64,000 nucleotides of DNA, taken from the NCBI RefSeq assembly GCF_000699445.3, contig NC_067195.1, forward strand, positions 82,532,569-82,596,568, given 5' to 3'. The notes beneath the pieces were generated by a model. It worked only from the letters and a program-made list of their open reading frames with translations, did no database searches and was not told where the DNA came from. A program made the position numbers and the translations under genes. Below are positions 23,701-36,300 of the stretch, piece by piece; within the stretch, counting starts at the first letter, position 1; each line of letters opens with the position of its first letter. The DNA comes from Schistosoma haematobium. Its lineage: Eukaryota > Platyhelminthes > Trematoda > Strigeidida > Schistosomatidae.

Positions 23701-26700
23701 TGAAAAATTGTATTTTAAATCATTGCTTGTTATTTTCACTTCGGGATTATTTAACTGTCCATTTATAGTGAACTCTGGAACTTGGCGTGTATACCTGTAA
23801 ATATGTAAGTATTGAATAAGTAAACTTGAATGTTAGAATTTTGCAATATTTATCATCCACAAAATATTGGAATTGTTATAAACCAAATTGCATACATATA
23901 ATAAGTCGACATTCTAACGTATTTGAAATTCAATGAAACATTTTTTTTCTGAACGTAAATAAAACTACGGCACAATTATAAAATAATTAGCACTTAACAA
24001 AAGTAAAGTGCGATTATATCTGTACCCGTGTATTCAATTATGTGAGGTAATTAACCAATAATTCTAATCTCTGGCATTGTATTCCATACAGACCCCAAAA
24101 TAATATTCCCTTTGTAGACAGTTACGCAACATATTTAAAATTACATATGAAAGTATATGATGGTTTGAAATATGTCACCAGTTTATTTAGTCAGTATAGT
24201 TAATTAGTTACTAAATTTATGAAATGAGGTATAACTATGAGTCTCGAAGACTTGTATATAGATCACTGGTTTACTACGTCATATGTTTTTTTTTAAAAAT
24301 TCATTATTTCTAGCAATGAATTCTACTTACAGCCTGAGTTCACAGTACAGCTACTACAATAATTAACCCAATAAACTGTAGAATAAAATAGTCATATAGA
24401 TTTTGCATACATCTCATTGGTAGTTCACTTACATAGTGACCAATAAAAATAACTTAAGGGGATGCCCCATTGTTAAATAGTATATTTAATAACAGTTGAG
24501 TAACGTTAAATGCAGCAAATATTATAAATAACATTAAATAAATCTTATTAAAACATTAAAATTTAATAAATATCAGTCGTGACAATAATATTTAACTAGT
24601 TCGATGAATAAATCAATGTCATAGTCGACGCCCATATAGTTTTGTTCGGCTTATTTTATCCTTTAATAACAAATAATACTAATGTTGTCAAGAATAGGTT
24701 TGCGGAGATTGTTGAGTTTCATTTAAATCATGAATCAATCCGTGTTAACATTAATTAGTTCAGAATTTCAAGGATTAATGTTTATGACGATAGTTTGGGA
24801 GATAAAAATGAACCTTAGAATAATAACAATAATCAATTTATTCAATATTATACACTTAGTAGAATATGAAATCCTCGTACTGTAAAAAGACGTTACAAAA
24901 TGTATAAATATATGAATTCTTAAAATAAATAAAAAAATTGTCCAAAGTTAACAAGCAATACACGAATCTATATAATGGAGAATCGACGACAAGTTCAAGT
25001 GCATAGATTTTTGGTTAAGTAAACTCTAACAACCTGTCCTTTGTGGAGTATATGTCCTAGGTATGGTATTATAAAGCATGTGTACTTGTGCTTGAGAGTA
25101 TGAATCGTAATATAATTGCATTTCATTCTACTAGAAGGTCTACAAGTAGGAAGATGTGAATAGTCGTTTCTTAGTATAGACTTAGGAATGATTACATTTT
25201 ATTTAATAGGGAATTAGTTTAGAGTTAAAAATTGTTACAATAGTAAACTTTTAAAAGATTTTAAATTGTGAAACTATGATATAACAGAAGTTAGATTATA
25301 TTATATACTTTACACCCAGCAACTTTGTGTCCCATAAACAGCATAATACCTATAGAATATTGAGTTGAAAACTAATGGCCCACATATTCATTTAGCTTAC
25401 AATATATGTAAATAAAATGCTAGGTAAATATGAATTCAGTTCAAAACAATTTAGGAAATAATTCAAATATTGATTGAATATTGCCAGTAATTGTGACAAG
25501 CCACCTTTAAAATGTTGTTTGAGTTAAATAAAACATGAATTACAGATTGAAATTTAATGAATTACACAATAATCTATATACATATTGAAATATCTGTAGA
25601 ATGGTCTTAAATTAGAATAGTAATTCCTTGGTAAATTAGATAAACATGAATAATAATAAGTAAAAATAACGGTGTAGCATGTTTTTCCAATTTAATATTA
25701 TCACTTTGTATTTATTTACCTTCGAATAAGTTGATTGTACTAACCATTATGAAACAAATTATCAGTTTATATTTAAATATTTAATAGGGTTTATGTTGAA
25801 TCATTTATATTCATTATAAATCTGGTTGTGGACAGATATACTCGATTTTGCAGACAATTGTTCAATATTACTTTATTCATATTAACCATTCGTCTTATTG
25901 ACAGACTTCTCCTTGTGAATCCTATGAATTAGCAATAGATAATTACGGTGGAATACATACACACTCAAGGAGAAATAATAAGAAATAATAAAGAAATGGT
26001 TCATTAACCACTTGTTATATGTACAAAATACTTTGGAGAGTGAAGTAACTTAACATGTTGACTATCGATAACAAAATGTTTTTTTTTTGATTATTTTTGA
26101 GTCGTTACAGTCATAATTCAGCGCAACTTATTTGTAGTTTGTTAAATTTGAAATTAACTGACGACTGTTGAATTGTATTATATAGTGTCTAATTAAACAA
26201 TTATAATTACTTGTATAATACAACACTGAAAATTAGGAAAGAGATATTTTCCGATTTTCGTATCTACACAGAAAACGACAATTTTAAAGGTGTCTAATTG
26301 AAAAACCTGATCTGATTGTGTTTTGCTTTGATTGAAAAGAATTAAGAGTTGTAGTTTATCTATGCATGATAACTAAGTATGCAAGAAATAAAAACAAACA
26401 TAGTTGAGAATAGAATATTTGAATACAACAAAATTTGCATAGACAATAAGTGTCATCTTAATTTATTCTTTTCATTAGAGTGATAAAATACACCTGAAAC
26501 GTTTTATTAAGTTACTTGCGTTAAAATAAAGGCATGATAAAGACAACAGTGATTTTTATTTTAAGTTACAATTTAGAATTGGTCATAAGATTTTAAAACT
26601 TATTCACTAAATCTCATGAATTCAATTATTAAATTACTACAATCTCCACAAAAGTTCTCTCTGATTATAATCATAATATGCTCACTAGTGACTATCTCCA

Positions 26701-29700
26701 AGAGTTATTTCCTGGAGTTGTAATGAGAATCCGTTGTGACATAATAATTTACTAAAGACAATACTGGACGGTGGCGCGATTTCGTGGATTATTTGGAGCC
26801 AGACATTAACACCGTAGGATGCCGGCCGGCTCAGTGATCTAGAGGTTAAGCGTTCGCGTGCAAGACTGATAGGTCCTGGGTTCGAATTTCGCGGGGCGAG
26901 ATCGTGGATGCACACTGCTGATGATTCCCATACTAGGATGAAACGGTCGTCTAGTGCTGGTACGTTTTCCATGGTGTTCTAGCTTCAATTGACTCAATTA
27001 TTAAATTACTACAATCTCCACAAAAAACCCTTCTGATAATAATGATAGTAATAGTTAAATAAAATTAACGTGATGAAAATACAAAATCAAAAGATAGTTT
27101 ATACATAAGTCATATTAAGTTATTCTATAATTAAAATCACTGTTGATTTATTGAACTTGATGTTGATGAAGTTAAAGAAAGGGATTAAACATACTTTTGA
27201 TTGAGTGATAGGTAAAAGGTTATTTATTTAAAAGTAGTGAATGTATAAAACGTTAACAGACAAATTCTTTTCATAATTCCTTTTTGATGGAAATTTGTTC
27301 TTTGAGCCGGATGGGTTGGTCGTAGAGCTTTCATAGTTCCTATGAACGACATCATCAGCACAAACTTCAGATAGAAGTCATAATTTATAATTCCTTATTC
27401 GAATTATTTTATAAAAAAAAAGACTAAATTAAACTTATCATTCTGAAATTTCTATAGACCAGATAGAAAGTTGTCATTATAAGAAGGAAAAACTCTTGAA
27501 ACTAATCATATTAAAGAATCAACAGTAATATTTATTTGTATAGAGACTAGAAAATATGATATCATTGTTTGGTTTTTAGTTTTCATTATTAAAATAAAAA
27601 AAGCCGTGACCAGTGGAGCTAATTAGTGTCGAGTAGAAACAGGTGTCTACCTCAATACAATGGAAAATGGTCGCGCAATTTCGTGGATTCGTTGAGGTTA
27701 GACATTAACACCAGTGGATGCCAGCTCAGTGGTCTAGTTGGTTAAGCGCCTGGCGCGAGACCGATAGGTCCTGGGTTCGAATCTCTCAGGGAGCGGGATC
27801 GTGGATGCGCACTGCTGAAGAGTTCCATACTAGGACGAAACGGCCGTCCAGTGCTTCCAGGTTTCCAACGGTGGTCTAACATCAATTGATTCATGATCTC
27901 AATCAAAAAAGTTGTTTATTTAAGCTTTTATTCAGAGAAAGAAAAAATACTTTGTCCAAATAAATCTAAACTTAAACATTGTTACATAATGAAATAAAAA
28001 TAAATCGACTTAAAATTCAAACACAAGAATGATTGTAATCAACATTGGTAATATAATTTAATAATAGCTATCAGTACCATAAGTATTTTTAAAAAAAACT
28101 AATACATTTTAGTTATTTTGTTGCTAGGTATTAAGTTATTTTATTCCAGTTATAGTTGATAAGAACAGTTTAAGTATTAAATTATTACACTGCCAGGTAT
28201 TTCTTTTATTAATTTTACATTTGTGTACAAAATATAACAAGATTAGAACTATTTATAAATTTATCAACTACAATTTCAACTTATGAAATTTTCATTGGTA
28301 ATATTATTTCTATGTCATAAGTTATTAACATACTTTAAACAAATCTATAATTTAACGTAAAAACACAATAATTTCTTAATTATTTATAAACAGTTCACTT
28401 TGGTGAACAGAAGTATATTTGAATTGAAACATTAAAATGATATGAACACCAAAAAATAGAATAATAAGTTGTAATTTTTATTGACCATCATCATAGTGAT
28501 TGGATCTATATTGTTAATTTGAGCACGATTCAATAAAAATGAGAGAAAGAACTAAGAGAATGAAATTAACAACAGTCAAACGAGAACAAAGAAAGTCAAG
28601 GCACAAGCTGAATACACAGAAGCAAACAAGCGAGTGAAGAAGAGCATTAGAGTCAACAACAAAAAAACAAATACGTGGAAGATCTAGAAACGACAGTGGG
28701 AAAAGCTGCAACAGAAGAAAATATCAAACAATGATATGATACGACGAAGAAACTGGCAGGGAGATGTACTAAACCATTTTTGTTTAACTTCATCATAGAC
28801 CTATTGATGGAAATAACATTCTCGTCGACTGAATTCTCGGGTATTGATCTCCTTCCAGGAGGTCCACTTATCGACTTAGAATACGTAGATGACATAGTCC
28901 TGTTTGGTGAAGACGCCGATAAAATGCAGAGTCTTTTGGTAGCACTAAGCAGCAATGCCAGAATGTTTGGAATGCGCTTCTCTCCCTCTAAATGCAAGTT
29001 GTTGCTTCAGGACTGGTCTGCATCAACACCTGAACTAAGGATAGGGAGTGAAGTAGTCGAACGCGTTGACAACTTCACTTATCTTGGAAGTCTGATCAGC
29101 TCTAATGGGTTGGTGTCTGACGAAATCTCATCACGGATTCGAAAAGCTCGTTTGGCTTTTGCCAACTTACGTCACCTATGGCGAAGGCGAGATATCCGTC
29201 TATCAATAAAAGGACGAGTAAACTGCGCAGCAGTCCGTTCTGTTTTAATTTACGGCAGCGAAACATGGCCACTGACAGTAGAAGACACTCGTTGGCTACT
29301 AGTATTTGACCACAGATGCCTCAGAAATATTGCTGGCATCTGCTGGGATCACCGGGTAAGTAATAGGGAGGTTAGACGCAGGGTATTAGGGAATGATGGT
29401 AAATAAGTCGATGAGGTTGTGAATCTTCATCGGCTGAGATGGTTGGGTCACATGTTACGTATGCCCAAACACCGATTGCCACGACGTGCAATGCTAACCG
29501 TGTTCATGATGGTTGGAAGAAAGTTAGGGTTGGCCAAACCAAAACGTGGCATCAGTCCTTGAAGTCACTAACTTCTAGTCTGAGCCATGTTGGTAAATGC
29601 AGACTACTTGGTTGGGTGTCCGCGTGACTATCGTAACCAATGGTTGGAGACTCTTGGTGACATGGCTCAGAATCAATCACAATGGAGTCGGTGTATACAC

Positions 29701-32700
29701 TCTATGTCTTCCCTTAAACTAAGAGATTAAAATCGCTTCATATCTTTCTTTATTTCTACGAACTGATTCTTTCTTACTGTACTATATCCTTATTGCAATC
29801 TTTCTTTTATATATTACCACCACTGAATTAACCACTTTTATGAATCCGGTGTCCATCTTGTTGTGTTAATGAGGTATGGCAACTTGGACCGATGCATATA
29901 TGTACCTGGTCCTACGTTGTAGCTGACTGATTGACTGACTGACTAAACCAGAGATACCAATCAAGGACCAAGAAGGTAAGCAAATCACTGAAATTCGAAA
30001 ACAGAGGAACAGATGAGAATAGCATTTTCAGGAACTCTTGAATTGACTACCTCCATTGAATCCGCCGTACATCGAAACGGCACACACACACGCCTGTCTA
30101 TAGCTGTCACTCTACCAACGATCGAAGAAATCAAGATGGTCATCAGACAAGTGGTGAGTGGATAAGCAGTAGGATCTGAGAATATACCTGGTGAACTACA
30201 GAGGCAGCACACTAGAATCAGTATCAAGGAGTTTTCAACAGAGTATTGCTGAACCGGATGAAAGATTCAGTAGACGCTCATTTTTGAGATCAACAGACTG
30301 GCTTCCGTGAGGTTAAGTTGTACTCAGATCAAATCATGACATTACGGGTCATTGTTGAACAATCAATTGAATGGAACTCGTCACTGTACATCACCTTTCT
30401 TGACTTTGAGAAAGCGTTTGACAGTGGATAAGAGAACATTATAGAATCCTCCTTGATACTATGGAGTGAGTAGCTGAGAAGATCGTCAACACCATACAGA
30501 ATTCATACGACGGACTACACAGCAAATTCGAACACGGAGAACAGCTGACAGATGCATTTCGAATGAGAACCGGTGACAGATAGGACTGTTTACCCTCCTA
30601 AGTTCTCTCTCACCTGTTGGTTGACTGGATTACGAAGACCTACACATCTGAGGAGAAACACGTAACACAATAGGAATCTTGGATGTAGCTGAACGATTTG
30701 TATTTGAAGATGACATAGCTCTTCTATCTCATGCACATCAATAAATACAGGTGAAGAAAGTCAGTGTAGTTGCATACTTTACAGCAATAGACCTCAACAC
30801 ACAAAGGAATAAGCAAGATTCCGAAATACAACACGATGAGTACCAACCCAATAACACTTGATAGAGAAAATTTGGATGAGATGGGTAGCAGCATCATCTA
30901 TGAACAAGGAGTATTTGATGAAGAAGTAAAGGGGAGTTTCGGTAAAGCAAGAGTAGCATTCCTACAACTGAAGAACACATGAAACTCGGAAAAAATGTCA
31001 GCCAACATCAAAGCCAGATTTTTCAATACGAATATCAACACAGTTCTTGTGAACGGAGCTGAAACTTGGAAAACTACCACGACAATCACCTAAAAAGGTG
31101 CAAGTATTTATAAACAATTATCTAGGTAAGATACTCAGTGTTCGTCCTCCGGATACCATCAACAACAACGTGCTGTGGGAGAGAACAAACCAGCCTCCAT
31201 CTGAAAAGAAAATTAGGAAAAGATTCTGGATGTGGATAGGACATACATTAAGTGACGAGGCAAGCGCTAACTTGGAATCCTGTAGTGCAAACGTAAAGAA
31301 AAAGACTAATGAACACTTTGCGTAGGGAATCTAAAGCAGACGCCGAAATAACGAATAGAGAATATTAACGACTTGAAAGGATTGCTCAGGACAGAGTTCG
31401 ATGAAGTGCCTTGGTGGGCAGCCTATTCTCCTCCGCGAGAGGTTGTAGGCCTAAGTAAGTTTTCATTGAATGAACCAGTTTTAAACTTTCTATGATTAAG
31501 ATATGATGAAGCTTTTCACTTTTTATAATGTAACAACTTATCTATGTTTAGCCTTTCTCATTATCATTGACAATTCTACTATTTTTACTCTTTTGACATT
31601 GTTATTTTAATATTTTGATGCTTATTTATTTTGAGAACTCAGGTTAACACGTTTGTACCTAGCTCTATCTTAAATATGATTAAATCAACAGACTATCTTT
31701 GATTATATTTCGGTAGTGACATCTTGGTAAGTATTTACTGATATAATTACTATACCGCGATAACTAATATTGTACAATACAATTAGAGCTTCGGAAGACT
31801 GTTAGCACTCAGAGACTGTTATACATTGCATTTCAGCGATTAATTCTAATTTGAAAATGTTATCTGTTTTTTGTAAAGACAAAATTTTAAAAGTTTATTC
31901 CACTTAAAATTATCTGAAATCAGAATACTTCAACATCAGTTCTTAAATTTCATAAGACACAAACTAGAAAGTTCATTTTTAATGTCAAACAATATAGATA
32001 ATTAAGGAAATAACAAATTTTATCCTATAAGTTTCGAAGTGCATTTTCAGATACAAAAGTAACTCATGATTTTAGCTGTCTGCTCTATGGTCAATTATCT
32101 TATTATGAAATTATTATCATTATTAATAATGGCTTTATTCAATATTATATTGTAGTACAATATAGAATCATCGGCATAGGGTATTTCAACAAGTTGCTCA
32201 CGCAAAAAAAAATCAGTGGCAAAGACAAAAAAAGAAAAAGGTTCAAAAAAAGGAACCAAAAAACTGCACAATTTTTCAAATTAAAGACATGTTAAGAATG
32301 CAGGTTATTGACTACGTTAATTCTAACAACCTGTTCGTCACAGAGTATATTTGCTAGGTAAGGTATTATAGAACTTTTATACTTTTGCTTGCGTGCATGG
32401 ATTTTAATGTAATTACGTCTCGTTCTACCAGAAGATATACAAGGAGAAAGATACGAGTGAAGGGGACGGTTAGTATGTGATAAAATAACACCTGCCAGGA
32501 GTTTGCATGACTTTAGATGTCTATCCACAACCATAATAATTATGAACTCGAAAGATTCGCCACACACCTTGCTGACTGCCTTCAGCACTCTCTGCAATAC
32601 AGCAGTCTTTTCTCAAAAGCCCGGGAAAAAATAATGAAGAACAGTAAAGAATAATAGACAATATGCAAAAATGGACAAATTGTAAGAGTAAATGACGAGT

Positions 32701-33298
32701 AATCCCAAGAGCATGCAATCTCTTTATGTAGTAAGTCAGACGGAAAACCTTCTTCGATAACAATAAAACGTGGGAATACCAAGAGAGATCAGAGGAAAAG
32801 GTAACACCAAGATAATTGACCTTCGACACTGTGTTTACCAAAGAGTCTCCAATGGCACCGTAAAACATTAAAATCTCTCTCTCAAAAATTAGATTAAAAT
32901 GTAACTGTATCTCTTTATAACCAGCAACCAGAATAATAAATGATTCACATTGTGTAGAAAAGGTTTCACTTACCGATCAAATGATGATCCATTCCAGCAT
33001 CGATTTTTATCTTCTTGTGAACAATAAAGTAACTCAATATTGCTCATATACTGAACTTTATTGTCTCTGTCATGAAGATATGAATTTAGATCTTTCGCAA
33101 CTTTCTCAATGAAATTGTTTAATTTATCGTAGTCCTCAGTGTTAAGTTGCAAATAATTACTCATTGTTTCATTTAGTGTATGATCATTTCCATTTAAGTT
33201 ACTGAACAAACCTATAGTAGTTTGTAAAGTACGCGGCTTATTTTTTCTACAAAACTTCTCAAGCTATAAACAAAATAAAAAGGAAATTACAACTTTTG

Positions 33299-33334
<36 letters not shown>

Positions 33335-36300
33335 CCGTGTATACCTTAACACTGGTGTAATTTGGGTATCACGACTTTGTTTTATATGGACTTTTGATGT
33401 TTTGTTCATCATTATTTATTTCTTGAGATAAACACTTTATTTCTTATAATATTATTAGTTAGGATTAGGATTATCCCACTCTGATACAATTAGCTAAGTT
33501 CTGACCAGTCTATGTTGGCAATCGTGTATCCTGTGAGGTTTCCCTCGATACAGCCATCTGGTAACAAGTTCTATTAAACAGATGAATTACACTTATGAGT
33601 AGAATGTAGAGCAGACGTTTCATCTTGGCCAAGATTCTTCAGCCATAATAATTTGCATCCTAGTGTTTCTGTTTACATAGAGACTCAAGCCACATGTCTT
33701 TCGCTTTAGTTCATTACGTTACTCATTAGCTAGTAATCACGGATAGACGCTAACTTGTTCAATGTTTGTGATACTTTTAGAATTATCAGAACGTGTTTAA
33801 ACTGTCTCGATTAAATCCAGTGAATAGAACGAAACTCCTGTTTTGCCGCTAACCATAATCCATATGTTCTATAAAACATAAATGCGTCAACATGTGTGCT
33901 TCATTGTAGATTTAAAATAGTGCTGAAATTCATATTGAACAATCAGTTACTTTATAAGCGGTTATATTACTTAAATCTCAATTAGGTTAATTATCGACTT
34001 TATCATTATTTTTATGATTCGTTTTGTTGTTTAGCTTTGTATTTTTAAGCTAACTTTGATCTTTATATTAATGCTAATATCTACTATGTTAATAACGTTC
34101 TTTGACTAAGATATGATGAGGTCAAACAACGAAACTTAATAAACAAACATCTTTGTTGACCGTAGTTGTTGAATATACTTAAGAAATTTAAGATTACAAT
34201 TGGAACACCAATCAACATAAACCAGACATAGAATCGCGCAATACGATCCTTAAAAGTCCATAGATATTAGAAAAACTTACTTTGGGTTGGATTAAGGCTT
34301 CATTTTCGTTGGCTTCTTTAATCCCTTTTTTAATTAAATGATACACAGTAGTGGCACTTAAAAAGTAGCTCAAATCATCAAAACGAATTGGGTTTGAGTA
34401 ACTCCATGCTAACTTCTGATTTGAATAGATGAATTGTTTAGGAAAAAATAAGATAGACGGAGCTAAACATCCGCGAAAAACATTTATACAGTAACTGTTG
34501 CATGGGTTTGAACATACTTGTTTATTATCAGCTGCAAAGCACTTATCTAAATTCGGGCAACCCAAACTGAGGTCCCTCATACAATGACTGCACGATTTGC
34601 TGGGTCCTGAATTCAAAACTGTTCTCGTCATCTGAAACATGCAAGTTCAGTGATATTAAAAGTGAATAAATGGTCTGAATCAGAGAGGCGACGAGCATTT
34701 AAATAAGCTTGCTTTCATTTAGCAAGTAATTATTGAACATTTCCCATTATATTAAAAAAAACACAATTGTATGAACGAAGAATATTCTTTTTAATAATTT
34801 CTCATCAGGTTCTACAATTATAAATCCAAATTAATAATCCATAAAATCGGCCAGATTTAAGGCAGAGTACGTCCTTTGGAAGTCGTATTATGTGAATTAA
34901 GAATTGTTATTTGTTATCAAATCAGATCGTTAATGTTGGGGCTGACTAATATGAAGTTGTTAACCAAACATATACGAAACAATTAAGCCAATAGGTACGC
35001 ATTTACCTAAGTTATACGGACTGCCGAAGATACATAAACCGGATATCCCATTAAGGTCAATTTTGGACATGTACGATTCCCCATATCATACTGTAGCAAC
35101 GTGGTTAGTAACCGTTTTGAAACCACTCCATAAACACCTGGTGAGACATAGTATTAAGGATGTATTCCGATTCGTTGACAAGATTAAAAACATAAACACG
35201 AAAGATCAAACGATGATGTCCTTTGGCGTAACATTATTGTTCACAAATGTCTCACTCAGAGAAACTGTAGAATATATTTGTGAATAATTTAGAAAACAGG
35301 AACTGGAAACGACAATCCCTGTGGAGATCATCAAAGAATTATTACTAAAATGTACTATGAATGTACATTTCAAATTCAATGGTGAAATCTTCAGACAAAT
35401 AGATGGTGTCGCGATGGGTTCACCCCTGAGTCCCATATTGGCAGACATTTCCCTCTCTAAACTAGAAAACTGACAACTAGCACAAGAGATCGACAACTTT
35501 TCACTTTACTACCGATATATAGATGATACATTTATCCTTTGTAACAACCAGACATACTTCCTAGAAACACTCGAGCGTTTCAATACAGTTCACCCGTCCA
35601 TAAAATTCGCATGGATGGAGGAAAATGGGGGTAGAATAGCCTTTCCAGATGTTCTACTTACAAGGAGGAAGGACGGGTCGCTAAAAAGAAACATATACAG
35701 GAAAATTACCTGGAAGGGTTAATATGCAAACTTTCTTGGTTTTGTTCCTCTACATTACAAAAGGAGCCTTATTAAGATACTGCATCATAGAATCAAGACT
35801 ATATGCTCTGTGGATACGACTGAAGATGAAACAAAGGCATTATGCACAACCCTGAAAGAAAATGGATGTCCCGAGAAATTTACAAATAAAAACGGCCAAT
35901 AAAAGACAGCATAGAGAATATCTAACTGTAAATAAAAAGCCTATGTATATACGCTTACAATTCAGAGGCGGCGCACCGAGTGAAATGCTAAGACTTATGT
36001 TAAGCAGATCAATTCAAAGGACTTTTGATGCGGGTAAACTACAACTAACGTTCTCTACACGACCAATAATCACTCCGAGGTTGAAAGATAAATTACCTAG
36101 ACTAGCCACTTCTCTCTGTATCGATCGTTTATCGCAAAATTTCATTTTACTTATAAACTGATTCAAGTTAAAAACTTCATATTAGTCAGCCCCAACATTA
36201 ACGATCTGATTTGATAACAAATAACAATTCTTAATTCACATAATACGACTTCCAAAGGACGTACTCTGCCTTAAATCTGGCCGATTTTATGGATTATTAA

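Larger units (their letters stand above)
28485..31460 (+). mobile_element. SR2/RTE-like retrotransposon, right compound copy
   Basis: Plus strand: linker ([15 protein letters not shown], about 28600), YDTTKKLAG (about 28740), [nested element A 28777-29941], [17 protein letters not shown] (29946 on), [10 protein letters not shown], an [12 protein letters not shown] segment (30180), [14 protein letters not shown] (30540), a degraded [13 protein letters not shown] (30700), [10 protein letters not shown] (30950), [16 protein letters not shown] (31030), [12 protein letters not shown] (31220) and the 3' end (31400-31460). Multiple stops and frameshifts: dead. 5'-truncated near 28485. It sits in glypican intron 4, antisense to the gene. 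Confidence 0.85.

Noticed and set aside
24695..24740. Possible separate minus-strand SINE
   Set aside because: Only the CAACAATCTCCGCAAACC-type 3' tail and a few flanking bases match; too short to call as an element.
26870..26895. tRNA gene suggested by a B-box-like GGTTCGAATTT
   Set aside because: No complete cloverleaf with acceptor-stem pairing; the context is a ribozyme SINE. The same applies to the boxes at 2159 and 27774.
33301..33332. (TA)n tract as a functional element
   Set aside because: Simple microsatellite; nothing indicates a special role.
35206..35496. 96-codon minus-strand frame
   Set aside because: Antisense to the Penelope-like RT.
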